A stretch of DNA of 64,000 nt from Rhizobacter sp. Root1238 (GCF_001425825.1 NZ_LMDM01000008.1:53233-117232), one strand, 5' to 3'; numbered from the stretch's first letter, positions 16,778 through 25,987 are shown. Notes: generated by a model not told the origin, from the letters alone. Translations and numbers: made by a program.

Positions 16778-17479
16778 ATGACCGTCATTCCCGTGATCGA
16801 CCTGCTGCAAGGCCAGGTGGTGCGAGCGCTGCGCGGCGACCGGCAGCACTACCGGCCGATCGTCTCGGCACTGTGCGCCAGCAGCGATCCGCTGACCGTC
16901 GCGCGCATCCTGTGCGACCACGTGGCGGCACGGCAGCTGTACATCGCCGACCTCGATGCCTTGCAAGGCGGTGGGGGCCACGTCGCCGTCGTGCGGCAAC
17001 TGCTCGAAGCCCTGCCGGACCTCGAGCTGTGGCTGGACGCCGGCTTCGCCGACGTGTCGCAAGCCCAGGCGCTGGGTGCAGCGCTCGGGCCGTTGGCGCA
17101 ACGCCTGGTGCCGGTGTTCGGCAGCGAATCGCTGCGCTCGCGCGCGGCGCTCGCGGCCTGCTTCACGCCGCCCGGCCGCGGCATCCTGTCGCTCGACCGC
17201 CGCGACGGCCAGCGCCTCGACAGCGCCGGCTGCTGGGACTCGCCGGCGCTGTGGCCGTCGCGCGTGATCGTGATGACGCTGGAGCGCGTCGGTGCCGGCA
17301 CCGGGCCCGATGTCGACACGCTGCGCGAGGTCGCGACCCGCGCACCGCACACGCAGCTGATCGGCGCCGGCGGCATCGGCAGCGAGGCCGACCTGGCGCT
17401 CGCGCAGGCCTCCGGTGCGAGCGCCTGGCTGGTGGCCAGCGCCTTGCACGACAGGAAGCTGCCGCGGATGTCGACCTGA
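16778..17479 (+). CDS. HisA/HisF-like TIM-barrel protein of the C1 island
   Basis: This 233-residue protein begins like HisA (VIPVIDLLQGQVVRALRGDR) and ends with a phosphate-binding-like GAGGIGSEADLALAQASG loop. No other his gene is near, and homologues of this protein are standard members of the methylotroph H4MPT/methanofuran set, so it is unlikely to be the histidine enzyme. Its substrate is unknown. There is no clear ribosome-binding site, and the start lies 22 bp from the divergent MfnD-like start. Confidence 0.75.
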   Translation: MTVIPVIDLLQGQVVRALRGDRQHYRPIVSALCASSDPLTVARILCDHVAARQLYIADLDALQGGGGHVAVVRQLLEALPDLELWLDAGFADVSQAQALGAALGPLAQRLVPVFGSESLRSRAALAACFTPPGRGILSLDRRDGQRLDSAGCWDSPALWPSRVIVMTLERVGAGTGPDVDTLREVATRAPHTQLIGAGGIGSEADLALAQASGASAWLVASALHDRKLPRMST

Positions 17480-17615
17480 GGGGGTTTGTCAAGGACCGTC
17501 GCAGCTGGTGCGAATGAAGCAGTGGCGTTCATGACGAGACGACACATCACGTTTCGTGCCAAGCGCAAGCCGCGCCACACGGGCGGCCACAGCCGCCTCG
17601 ATCGGCCAGAAACGC

Positions 17616-17696
17616 GACACAGTGTCTCGGTTCCGGCCGGCGCAGCAGCTGCCGGATAGGGGTTTGCGCGGTGTTGCCTCGTGGCACATCGCTTGC
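17616..17696 (+). promoter_or_regulatory. Candidate sigma54 promoter and upstream palindrome for fhcBADC
   Basis: TGGCAC at 17682-17687 and TTGC at 17693-17696, separated by five bases, match the -24/-12 consensus of sigma54 promoters. A perfect 11-bp palindrome (GACACAGTGTC) lies at 17616-17626, about 80-90 bp upstream of the implied start, where an enhancer-binding protein could sit. The predicted transcription start is only two or three bases before the fhcB ATG, so the mRNA would be nearly leaderless. That is the main reason for caution. Confidence 0.5.
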
Positions 17697-17709
17697 GTTG
17701 AAGCAGGCA

Positions 17710-18975
17710 ATGACCGACACCCCCGTGCCCTCGCGCGCCGGCGCCACGCGTTGGACCTGCCCGTTCTGCCTGCTGCTGTGCGACACCTCCGCCGTGCAGG
17801 TCGACGCGTCGGGCGCGCTGACGCTGTCGGGGCCCGGCTGCGCTTGCGCCCGGCGTGCGCTGACGCGCTTCACCGCTCGGCCGTCGACGGCCTCGCCGCG
17901 TGTGGACGGACAGGACTGCTCCCTTGACCAGGCCGTCGCGGTCGCCGCCCGCGTGCTCGCCGCCAGCCGGCAACCGCTGTTCGGCGGCCTCGGCACCGAT
18001 GTGTCGGGCGCCCGCGCGCTGTACCGACTGGCCTGCCGGACAGGAGCGATCAGCGACGCAGCCGAAGGTGCGGCGCTGATGACGACACTGCGCGCGACGC
18101 AGGACCGCGGCAGCTTCTTCACGACGCTGGGCGAGGTGCGCACGCGCGCCGACCTGCTGCTGTGCGTCGGCGGCACGCCGGTCGACCAGGCACCGGAGTT
18201 CTTCGAGCGCTGCGGCGTCGGCGAAGCGCTGGTGCCGCAGCGGCAGGTGGTGGTGCTCGGCGGCAGCACGGCCGACGACGCAGTGCTGGCCGGCCTGCGT
18301 ACGCGGCCGGGCGTCACGGTGGCATCGGTCCCGCTGCACGGCGACCTGTTCGCGACCGTCGCGCTGTTGTCGGCGCTGGTGGCCGGCCGTGCGGTGCGTG
18401 ACGCGCCCGCCGCGCTGCAGTCGCTGGCCACGCAACTGCAGCAGGCGCGTTATGCGGTGATCGTCGGCGAGGCCCGCCGGCTGCCGCCGCAGGGCGCGCT
18501 GATCGTCGAGGGCCTGCACCGCGTCGTCAACACGCTGAACCAGCGCACGCGCGCCGCGGCACTGTGGCTGGGTGGCGGCAACGGCGCCGGCACGGTGAAC
18601 CAGGTGTTCACCTGGCTGTCGGGCCTGCCGCTGCGCTCGCGCGCCGGACCGCTGGGCCTCGAACACGAGCCGCTGTGCTTCGACGCACAGCGCCTGCTGG
18701 ACGAGCGTGCGGTCGACAGCCTGCTGTGGGTCTCCAGCTTCGATCCCGAGGTGACGCCGCCCTCAACCACGCTGCCGACCGTCGTGCTCGGCCACCCCGA
18801 CCTGGCCACGTCGACCGCGTCGGTGTTCATCCCGGTGTCGACGCCGGGCATCGGCTCGCCGGGGCACCTGTTCCGCGCCGACGGCTCGGTGATGCTGCCG
18901 CTGTTCGCGGTGCACGACGACGGCCTGCCGACGCTCGCGAGCGTGGTCGACCGCATCGCGGGGGCCTTGGCATGA
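17710..18975 (+). CDS. fhcB: Formyltransferase/hydrolase complex subunit B
   Basis: FhcB (421 residues) is a subunit of the bacterial formyltransferase/hydrolase complex, which moves the formyl group from H4MPT to methylofuran and releases formate. It is related to the FwdB subunit of archaeal formylmethanofuran dehydrogenase but shorter. A cysteine cluster remains at the N-terminus (CPFCLLLCD, then GPGCACARR), although the bacterial complex is known to work without molybdopterin. The ATG at 17710 has AAGCAGG nearby. It is the first gene of fhcB-A-D-C, joined to fhcA by an ATGA overlap. Confidence 0.93.
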   Translation: MTDTPVPSRAGATRWTCPFCLLLCDTSAVQVDASGALTLSGPGCACARRALTRFTARPSTASPRVDGQDCSLDQAVAVAARVLAASRQPLFGGLGTDVSGARALYRLACRTGAISDAAEGAALMTTLRATQDRGSFFTTLGEVRTRADLLLCVGGTPVDQAPEFFERCGVGEALVPQRQVVVLGGSTADDAVLAGLRTRPGVTVASVPLHGDLFATVALLSALVAGRAVRDAPAALQSLATQLQQARYAVIVGEARRLPPQGALIVEGLHRVVNTLNQRTRAAALWLGGGNGAGTVNQVFTWLSGLPLRSRAGPLGLEHEPLCFDAQRLLDERAVDSLLWVSSFDPEVTPPSTTLPTVVLGHPDLATSTASVFIPVSTPGIGSPGHLFRADGSVMLPLFAVHDDGLPTLASVVDRIAGALA

Positions 18976-20654
18976 GCAGCCTGCGCCTGCGCGGCGGCCT
19001 GGTCATCGATCCGGCGAACGACCGCGCGCCGGTCGTGCGCGATGTCGTCGTGCGCGACGGCCGCATCGCCGCGCTCACGCCCCACGAAGCAGTCGACGAC
19101 GAGGTCGATGCGAGTGGCTGCGTCGTGATGGCCGGCGGCATCGACATGCACACCCACATCGGCGGCGGCAAGGTCAACCTGTCGCGGCTGCTGCTGCCGG
19201 AGATGCAGCGCCGCGGTGCCGAGCCGTTCGCGTTGCCGACCAATCCGCTGGAGCTGGCCTCGTGCGGCGGTTGCACGCCGGGCACGCTGGCCACCGGCTA
19301 CCGCTACGTCGAGATGGGCTACACGGCGGCCTTCGAGCCGGCGATGATGCCGTCGAACGCGCGCCACACGCACATGGAGATGGGCGACACGCCGATCCTC
19401 GACCACGGCGCCTACGTGATGCTCGGCAACGACGAGCTGTTCCTGCAGATGCTGGCCGAGGGCCAGGATTTCGAGCGCATCCGCGACTACACGGCGTGGA
19501 CCATCCATGCCACCAAGGCGCTCGGCGTGAAGGTGGTGAACCCGGCCGGCATCTCGGCCTTCAAGTTCAACCAGCGCAAGCTGAACGTCGACGAGAACCA
19601 CGTGCACTGGCAGGTCACGCCGCGTCAGGTGGTGCACACGCTGGCGCGCGCGCTGCGCGAACTCGGCGTGCCGCACCCGCTGCACATCCATGGCAGCAAC
19701 CTGGGGGTGGCCGGCAACATCGAGTCGACGCTGGCCACCATCGCCGCGCTCGAAGGCCTGCCGGCGCACCTGACGCACGTGCAGTTCCACGCCTACGGCA
19801 CCGAGGGCGCGAAGAAGTTCTCGTCGGCTGCGGCGCAGCTGGCAGAGGCGGTGAACGCCAACCCGAACGTCAGCATCGACGTCGGCCAGATCATGTTCGG
19901 GCAGACCGTCACCGCGTCGGGCGACACGATGCGCCAGCATGCGCAGTCGGGGCTCGCGAGCCCGCGCAAGTGGATCGGCGCCGACATCGAATGCGATGCC
20001 GGCTGCGGCGTGGTGCCGTTCCGCTACCGCGAGCAGAGCTATGTCAACGCGCTGCAATGGGCGATCGGGCTGGAGATCTTCCTGCTCGTCGACGACCCGT
20101 GGCGCGTCGCGCTGACCACCGACCATCCGAACGGCGGGCCGTTCACCAGCTACCCGCACCTGATCCGGCTGCTGATGGACAAGAGTTTCCGCAACGAGCA
20201 GCTGGCGAAGATCCACCCGGACGTGGCGGCGCACAGCGCGCTCGGCTCGATCACGCGCGAGCTGAGCCTGCACGAGATCGCGATCATGACGCGCGCCGGC
20301 CCGGCCCGGCTGCTGGGCTTGCGGGACCGCGGCCAGCTGGGTATCGGCGCGGCGGCCGACATCGCGGTGTACCGCGACAACGCCGACCGCGAGGCGATGT
20401 TCAGCACGCCGGAGCGCGTCTACAAGGACGGCACGCTGGTCGCGCACGCCGGCCGCATCACCGCGGTGCCGACAGGCGGCACGCATTTCGTCGAGCCCGA
20501 GTACGACCGCGGCATCGAGCGCTACCTGCGGCAGCACCTGGCGTCGCACGGGTCGGTGAACTTCGATGCGGTGGCGATCGATCGCGACGAGCTGTGCACC
20601 TGCTGCAACGGTGGTCGGCTGCTGCCGGCCGCCTGCTTCGAGACGACACCATGA
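18972..20654 (+). CDS. fhcA: Formyltransferase/hydrolase complex subunit A
   Basis: FhcA (560 residues) is the amidohydrolase-fold subunit that hydrolyses formyl-methylofuran to formate. The metal-binding HxH motif is seen in GGIDMHTHIGGG (about residue 58). Later metal-ligand blocks include PHPLHIHGSN, LTHVQFHAYG and TTDHPNGGPF. The length matches FwdA/FhcA. The start overlaps the fhcB stop and its own stop overlaps the fhcD start (both ATGA), in keeping with fixed stoichiometry in the complex. Confidence 0.96.
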   Translation: MSSLRLRGGLVIDPANDRAPVVRDVVVRDGRIAALTPHEAVDDEVDASGCVVMAGGIDMHTHIGGGKVNLSRLLLPEMQRRGAEPFALPTNPLELASCGGCTPGTLATGYRYVEMGYTAAFEPAMMPSNARHTHMEMGDTPILDHGAYVMLGNDELFLQMLAEGQDFERIRDYTAWTIHATKALGVKVVNPAGISAFKFNQRKLNVDENHVHWQVTPRQVVHTLARALRELGVPHPLHIHGSNLGVAGNIESTLATIAALEGLPAHLTHVQFHAYGTEGAKKFSSAAAQLAEAVNANPNVSIDVGQIMFGQTVTASGDTMRQHAQSGLASPRKWIGADIECDAGCGVVPFRYREQSYVNALQWAIGLEIFLLVDDPWRVALTTDHPNGGPFTSYPHLIRLLMDKSFRNEQLAKIHPDVAAHSALGSITRELSLHEIAIMTRAGPARLLGLRDRGQLGIGAAADIAVYRDNADREAMFSTPERVYKDGTLVAHAGRITAVPTGGTHFVEPEYDRGIERYLRQHLASHGSVNFDAVAIDRDELCTCCNGGRLLPAACFETTP

Positions 20655-21565
20655 TCGAGAATGGCGTCGCCATCGACGACAGCTTTGCCGAGGCCTTTCC
20701 GATGAAGGCCACACGGCTGGTCATCACCGCGCACAACCTGAGCTGGGCGCTGAATGCCGCGGTATCGGCCACCGGTTTCGCGACCTCGGTGATCGCCTGC
20801 GGCTGCGAGGCCGGCATCGAGCGCGAACTGGGGTCCGCCGAGACGCCCGATGGCCGGCCCGGCGTCAGCGTGCTGATCTTCTCGATGTCGGGCAAGGAGC
20901 TCGCGAAGCAGGTGGAGCGGCGGGTCGGCCAGTGCGTGCTGACCTGCCCGACCACGGCCGTGTTCGCCGGCATCGCCGACGGCGAGGCGATCGCGCTCGG
21001 CAAGAACCTGCGCTTCTTCGGCGACGGCTGGCAGATCTCGAAGGTGATCAACGGCGTGCGCTACTGGCGCGTGCCGGTGATGGACGGCGAGTTCGTCGCG
21101 CAGGAGACGACGGCGGTGGTCAAGTGCGTCGGCGGCGGCAACCTGCTGCTGATGTGCACCGACACCGACGCGGCGCTCGCGGTGGCCGAGGCCGCGGTGG
21201 CCGCGATGAAGGCGCTGCCGAACGTGATCATGCCGTTCCCGGGCGGCGTGGTGCGCTCGGGCTCGAAGGTCGGCAGCAAGTACGCCACGCTCGGCGCTTC
21301 GACCAACGATGCGTTCTGCCCCGGGCTGCACGGCCTCGCGGCGCGCAGCGAGATCACGCCGCAGACGCGCTGCGTGATGGAGATCGTGATCGACGGCCTG
21401 ACCGAGGCCGACGTCGGCGCGGCGATGCGCGCCGGCATGCAGGCCGGCATCGCGATCGGTGCGGCCGGCGGGCTGCTGCGCATCTCGGCCGGCAACTACG
21501 GCGGCAAGCTCGGCCCCTTCCACTTCCACCTGCGCAAGCTGCTTGCTGCGCCGGCCGCGGCATGA
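20651..21565 (+). CDS. fhcD: Formylmethanofuran:H4MPT formyltransferase subunit D
   Basis: FhcD (304 residues) matches formylmethanofuran:tetrahydromethanopterin formyltransferase (Ftr). It transfers the formyl group from formyl-H4MPT to methylofuran in the reverse direction of methanogenesis. Family-typical stretches include ATRLVITAHNLSWALNAA at the N-terminus, PFPGGVVRSGSKVGSKY near residue 195 and the C-terminal RISAGNYGGKLGPFHFHL. The length is normal. Four-base overlaps couple it to fhcA and fhcC. Confidence 0.96.
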   Translation: MIENGVAIDDSFAEAFPMKATRLVITAHNLSWALNAAVSATGFATSVIACGCEAGIERELGSAETPDGRPGVSVLIFSMSGKELAKQVERRVGQCVLTCPTTAVFAGIADGEAIALGKNLRFFGDGWQISKVINGVRYWRVPVMDGEFVAQETTAVVKCVGGGNLLLMCTDTDAALAVAEAAVAAMKALPNVIMPFPGGVVRSGSKVGSKYATLGASTNDAFCPGLHGLAARSEITPQTRCVMEIVIDGLTEADVGAAMRAGMQAGIAIGAAGGLLRISAGNYGGKLGPFHFHLRKLLAAPAAA

Positions 21566-22374
21566 GCGGGTTTCGCCTGAGCCTGAAGCACGCGCCTGCG
21601 GTGCGCGTGGACCTGCGCGGCGTGCTGCCGGCGGCGCTGGCGGGGCGGTCGGTGGCGCAGGTCGAGCAGGTGCCTGTCGGGCATGGGCGGGCGCTGGTGC
21701 CGCTGGCGGAGTTCTTCAAGGTCGAGCCCGACGGCGACGACGGCACGCTGCGCTTCGTCGGCGACCTGTCGCGCTTCGACCGCGTCGGCTGGCAGATGGC
21801 GGGCGGCCGCCTCATCGTCGACGGCCCGGCCGGGCATTACACCGGCGGCTGCATGACCGGCGGCGAGCTGCGCGTGAACGGCGCGGTCGGCCTGCTGGCG
21901 GGTTGCGAGATGGCGGGCGGGCAACTCACGATTGATGGCGATGCCGGCGACTTCGCGGCCAGCACGTTGCCCGGCAGCATGGACGGCATGCGCGGCGGCA
22001 CGCTGGTCGTCACCGGCAACGCCGGCCAGCGCTTCGGCGACCGCATGCGGCGCGGCACCGCGCTGGTGTTCGGCGACGCCGGCGACTTCCTCGCGTCGCG
22101 CATGGTCGCCGGCACCATCGGCATCGGCGGGCGGGCCGGCGCGCATGTGGGCTACGGCATGCGGCGCGGCAGCCTGGTGTTCGCGACGACCGCACCGCAG
22201 ATCGCGCCGACCTTCGTGCCCGCGGTCGCTGACGCGCTGGTGTTCTGGCAACTGCTGGCCCGCGACCTCGCGCGCCATGGCGGCCCCTTCGAAACCTTGC
22301 CGTCGCGCGCCATCACGCGGCACCTCGGCGACCTCGCCTCCGACGGCCGCGGCGAACTGATCCTGGCAACCTGA
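21562..22374 (+). CDS. fhcC: Formyltransferase/hydrolase complex subunit C
   Basis: FhcC (270 residues) is the right-handed beta-helix subunit related to FwdC and to the C-terminal domain of glutamate synthase. Gly-rich repeats such as GGRLIVDGPAGHYTGG, GGQLTIDGDAGDFAAS and GGTLVVTGNAGQRFGD run through residues 85-200. It scaffolds the complex and is not expected to be catalytic itself. It overlaps fhcD by four bases. Eight bases after its stop the fae homologue starts. Confidence 0.94.
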   Translation: MSGFRLSLKHAPAVRVDLRGVLPAALAGRSVAQVEQVPVGHGRALVPLAEFFKVEPDGDDGTLRFVGDLSRFDRVGWQMAGGRLIVDGPAGHYTGGCMTGGELRVNGAVGLLAGCEMAGGQLTIDGDAGDFAASTLPGSMDGMRGGTLVVTGNAGQRFGDRMRRGTALVFGDAGDFLASRMVAGTIGIGGRAGAHVGYGMRRGSLVFATTAPQIAPTFVPAVADALVFWQLLARDLARHGGPFETLPSRAITRHLGDLASDGRGELILAT

Positions 22375-22382
22375 GGCAGACC

Positions 22383-22916
22383 ATGAGCAAGACCTATCTC
22401 TTCCACGCCGGCGAGGCGACGGTGTTCGCACGCGAAGGCCAGTTCACCGACGCGATGCCCGAGATCCTGATCGGCCGCACCGACGGCCCGGTCGGCCAGG
22501 CCTTCGCGAACATGATGGCGCAGAGCAAGGGCCACACCGCGATGTTCGCGATCCGCGCCTGCAACCAGCTGGTGCGGCCCGCGACCATCATCGTCCCGAA
22601 GGTCACGCTGAAGGACTTCGCCAACATCGACCTGTATGGCGGCGTCGTGCAAAGCGCCACCGCCGATGCGATCGTCGACTGCCTGATCGACGGCACGATC
22701 CCGAAGGACATCGCCAACGAGCTGTGCATCATCAGCCTGGTGTGGATCGACCCGCGCTGCGCGAAGGACCCGAACCTCGACAAGAAGGACATGTACCGCA
22801 CCAACCACGAGGCGACGAAGCTCGCGCTGCGGCGTGCGTTGAACAACGAGCCGTCGGTCGACGAGCTGATCGCCAACCGCCACAAGATCAAGCACGACAT
22901 GGACGACTGGAGTTAG
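22383..22916 (+). CDS. Fae homologue lacking the catalytic histidine
   Basis: This 177-residue protein is clearly related to Fae (ILIGRTDGPVGQAF, VTLKDFANIDLYGGVVQSATADA), but the region aligned with the Fae catalytic His22 reads TDAMPEILIG. The His is replaced by Met25. It therefore probably does not perform the formaldehyde-H4MPT condensation, or does so differently. Divergent Fae paralogues (fae2/fae3 types) are known in methylotrophs with poorly defined roles. It follows fhcC by eight bases and precedes pabB by four, so it is part of the fhc operon. Confidence 0.85.
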   Translation: MSKTYLFHAGEATVFAREGQFTDAMPEILIGRTDGPVGQAFANMMAQSKGHTAMFAIRACNQLVRPATIIVPKVTLKDFANIDLYGGVVQSATADAIVDCLIDGTIPKDIANELCIISLVWIDPRCAKDPNLDKKDMYRTNHEATKLALRRALNNEPSVDELIANRHKIKHDMDDWS

Positions 22917-22920
22917 GGGA

Positions 22921-24153
22921 ATGAGTTGCTTCGCGCTGCTCGACGACTGCCACGCGACGCGCGGCAATCCGATCAGCCGGCTCTGCACCGGCTACGAGCG
23001 CGAGCACCGCTGTGTCGATCCGTCACGGCTCGAGGCCATGTGGGAGGCGGTCGACACCGACCTGCGCGCCGGGCTGCATGCGGTGCTGCTGGCCGACTAC
23101 GAATGGGGCGCGAAGCTGCTGAAGGCGGGGCATGCGACGCTGCGGCCGGACGATGCGTCGTCGCTGCGGGTGCTGATGTTCCGCGACCTCGCGCGCCTGT
23201 CGAGCGACGAGGTGGAGGCCTGGCTGGCCTCGCGCGGCGGGGATGCGGACTGCGGCGTGACGAACCTGCGGCCGAGCGTCGACCGGCCGGGCTTCACGCG
23301 CGCGATCGCCCGCATCCACGAAGCGATCCGCCGCGGCGAGACCTACCAGGTCAACTACACGTACCGGCTGCATGGCGAGGCCCACGGCTCGCCGGTCGAC
23401 CTGTACCGCCGCTTGCGCGCGCGGCAGCCGGTGGCCTTCGGCGCGCTGATCGCGCTGCCCGACGACGGGCGCGGCACGACGCACGTGCTGTCGCGCTCGC
23501 CCGAGCTGTTCCTGCGCCACGACGCCGGGCTGCTGACCGCGCGGCCGATGAAGGGCACCGCCCCGCGCATCGCCGCGCCGGAGAGCGACAGCGAGACCGC
23601 GCGGCTGCTGCAGCTCGACATCAAGAACCGGGCCGAGAACCTGATGATCGTCGACCTGCTGCGCAACGACCTGGGCCGCGTCGCGCAGACCGGCTCGGTG
23701 ACGGTGCCGTCGCTGTTCGCGATCGAGCCGTATGCGACGCTGTTCCAGATGACCTCGACCATCCAGGCGCGCCTGCGGCCCGAGGTCGGCTTCCCCGAGC
23801 TGCTGCGCGCGGTGTTCCCGTGCGGCTCGATCACCGGCGCGCCGAAGCACCACACGATGGAGCTGATCGCAGCCCTGGAGACCACGCCGCGCGGCCTGTA
23901 CTGCGGCGCGATCGGCTGGCTCGGGGCGCCGCAGGGCGATGCGCGCCTCGGCGATTTCTGCCTCAGCGTCGCCATCCGCACGCTGACGCTCGGCGCCGAA
24001 GCCGGTGGGCTGCGGCCGGCACGGCTGGGCATCGGCGCCGGCATCGTGCTCGACAGCCGCGCCGACGACGAGTTCGAGGAATGCCTGCTGAAGGCGCGCT
24101 TCCTGACCGGGCTGCCCCAGCCGCTGCGGCCCCTGGAACACAGCGCGCGATGA
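22921..24153 (+). CDS. pabB: Aminodeoxychorismate synthase component I-like (PabB)
   Basis: This 410-residue chorismate-binding enzyme has the conserved RAENLMIVDLLRNDLGRV block (about 238-255) and the PCGSITGAPK stretch (about 300). ARPMKGTAPR (about 205) contains the lysine used by true aminodeoxychorismate synthases. No glutamine amidotransferase (PabA) or lyase (PabC) domain is fused. It presumably supplies 4-aminobenzoate, a building block shared by folate and H4MPT, which explains its place in the fhc operon. The ATG at 22921 is preceded by AGGGGA. The stop overlaps the HAD gene start. Confidence 0.88.
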   Translation: MSCFALLDDCHATRGNPISRLCTGYEREHRCVDPSRLEAMWEAVDTDLRAGLHAVLLADYEWGAKLLKAGHATLRPDDASSLRVLMFRDLARLSSDEVEAWLASRGGDADCGVTNLRPSVDRPGFTRAIARIHEAIRRGETYQVNYTYRLHGEAHGSPVDLYRRLRARQPVAFGALIALPDDGRGTTHVLSRSPELFLRHDAGLLTARPMKGTAPRIAAPESDSETARLLQLDIKNRAENLMIVDLLRNDLGRVAQTGSVTVPSLFAIEPYATLFQMTSTIQARLRPEVGFPELLRAVFPCGSITGAPKHHTMELIAALETTPRGLYCGAIGWLGAPQGDARLGDFCLSVAIRTLTLGAEAGGLRPARLGIGAGIVLDSRADDEFEECLLKARFLTGLPQPLRPLEHSAR

Positions 24154-24806
24154 AGCTCGCGCTGTTCGACCTCGACCACACGCTGATCCCGTTCGACAGC
24201 GGCATGGCATGGACGCGCTTCCTCGCGCAGCGCGGCGTGCTGCCGCCCGAGGCGCCCGCGGCCTACCTCGCCTGCTGCCAGCAGTACGTCGCGGGAACGT
24301 TGGACATCCGCGCGATGCACCGGGCCACGGTGGCGCCGCTGTCGGCGTTTGCGCGCGCGCAGATCGACGCGTGGAGCGGCGAGTTCGAGCTCGCGATGGC
24401 GCCGCAGATCCCGCGCGACATGCAGGCGCTGGTGGCGCGCCACCGCGAGGCCGGCGACCGGTGCGCCGTCGTCACCGCGACCACCCGCTTCATCGCCGAG
24501 CCGTTCGCGCGGCTGTTCGGCATCCCGCAGGTGCTGGCGACCGAAGGCGAGTGGCGCGATGGCGTCCTGACCGGCGAGATCGACGGCGAGCCCTGCCACC
24601 GCGAGCACAAGCTGAGCCGCGTGCTGGCCTGGCTGCCGCGGCCCGGCGGCCTGGGGGCGTTCGAGCAATCCTGGTTCTATTCCGACGCTGCGAGCGACCT
24701 GCCGCTGCTGCAGGCGGTCTCGCACCCGGTGGCCGTGAGGCCGGAGCCGGTGCTGCGCGCGCATGCGCTGCGGGCCGGCTGGCCGGTGCTCGACCAGGGC
24801 CCGTGA
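24150..24806 (+). CDS. HAD-superfamily hydrolase (HAD-IB, SerB-like)
   Basis: This 218-residue phosphatase-like protein has motif I FDLDHTLIPFDSG at the start, motif II VVTATTRF near residue 105, a lysine (HKLSRV) and motif III YSDAASDLPLL near residue 175. It belongs to the HAD-IB group (SerB and similar enzymes). As the last gene of the fhc operon it might remove a phosphate from a cofactor intermediate; this is an inference from position only. The start overlaps pabB by four bases. Confidence 0.82.
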   Translation: MKLALFDLDHTLIPFDSGMAWTRFLAQRGVLPPEAPAAYLACCQQYVAGTLDIRAMHRATVAPLSAFARAQIDAWSGEFELAMAPQIPRDMQALVARHREAGDRCAVVTATTRFIAEPFARLFGIPQVLATEGEWRDGVLTGEIDGEPCHREHKLSRVLAWLPRPGGLGAFEQSWFYSDAASDLPLLQAVSHPVAVRPEPVLRAHALRAGWPVLDQGP

Positions 24807-24841
24807 CCGCGGGCGTCCCGCACAACAACAAGGAGACAGAC

Positions 24842-25969
24842 ATGGAATGGATTCGACAGGTCAGCCTGGTCAGGCGGGTGATGATCGGCTTCGTCGCGAT
24901 GGGCGTGATCGTGCTGCTGCTGGGCGGCGCCGCCGCCTGGACGATTCAGCAGCTCGCCGCGGGCGCGAAGCTCGATGCCGAGGCGGCCGCGTGGTGGTTC
25001 ATGCTGTGCGCCGTGGCCGGCTGCGGCGTCGCGCTGCTGGCCGGCTGGCTGATCCGAGGCAGCATCAAGGAGTCGGTCGAGTCGACGGTGCAGTGCGTGA
25101 TCCGCATCGCCGGCGGCGACCTCGAGACCAGGATCACGTCGTCGGGCAAGGACGAGATCTCGTGGCTGCGCGCCGAGCTGAACGGCATGCGCAAGAAGCT
25201 GCGCACGATGGTGATGGACGTGCGGCAGACGGTGGAGAGCGTCAACACCGCATCGGACGAGATCGCCAGCGGCAACACCGACCTGTCGAACCGCACCGAG
25301 CAGCAGGCGAGCGCGCTGCAGCAGACCGTCAGCTCGATGGCGCAGCTGGCCGCCACGGTGAGCAGCAATTCGAACAGCACGCGCGATGCGCGCAGCGTGG
25401 TCACCGGGTCCAGCGAGATCGCGGCGCGCGGCGCGCAGACCATGCAGGACGTGATCGTGCGCATGGACGAGATCAACACCAGCGCCGGCAAGATCGCCGA
25501 GATCATCGGCGTGATCGACAGCATCGCGTACCAGACCAACATCCTCGCGTTGAATGCGGCGGTGGAGGCGGCGCGCGCCGGCGAGCAGGGCCGGGGCTTC
25601 GCGGTGGTGGCCGAGGAGGTGCGCAGCCTCGCGCAGCGCAGCTCGACCGCGGCGCGCGAGATCAAGGCGCTGATCGGCGATTCGAGCGCGAAGGTCACCG
25701 CCGGGTCGCAGCTGGTGGCGGACGCCGGCCGCACGATGCGCGAGATCGTCGACAGCGTGGGCCAGGTGGCAAGCCTGATCGCCGGCATCGCGCAGGCCGG
25801 CGAATCGCAGGGCGGCGACATCGGCCGCATGCAGCAGGCGGTGTCGCAGCTCGACACGATGACGCAGCAGAACGCCGCGCTGGTCGAGCAGCTGGCGGCG
25901 TCGGCGCTGTCGCTGAAGGGTCAGTCAGGCCGGCTCACCGAAGCGATGAGCTCGTTCAGGGTGGAATGA
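24842..25969 (+). CDS. Methyl-accepting chemotaxis protein without a large periplasmic domain
   Basis: This 375-residue chemoreceptor has two transmembrane helices (about residues 14-37 and 51-68) separated by only a dozen residues. A HAMP domain (about 70-125) and the signalling tip follow, with the diagnostic hairpin IAYQTNILALNAAVEAARAGEQGRGFAVVAEEVRSLA near residue 225-260. The missing ligand domain suggests it senses membrane or internal state. A good AAGGAGA site precedes the ATG. It ends without a CheR-docking pentapeptide. It lies downstream of the C1 operon but is probably a separate unit. Confidence 0.92.
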   Translation: MEWIRQVSLVRRVMIGFVAMGVIVLLLGGAAAWTIQQLAAGAKLDAEAAAWWFMLCAVAGCGVALLAGWLIRGSIKESVESTVQCVIRIAGGDLETRITSSGKDEISWLRAELNGMRKKLRTMVMDVRQTVESVNTASDEIASGNTDLSNRTEQQASALQQTVSSMAQLAATVSSNSNSTRDARSVVTGSSEIAARGAQTMQDVIVRMDEINTSAGKIAEIIGVIDSIAYQTNILALNAAVEAARAGEQGRGFAVVAEEVRSLAQRSSTAAREIKALIGDSSAKVTAGSQLVADAGRTMREIVDSVGQVASLIAGIAQAGESQGGDIGRMQQAVSQLDTMTQQNAALVEQLAASALSLKGQSGRLTEAMSSFRVE

Positions 25970-25987
25970 CGACCCGTCGTACCCGGG

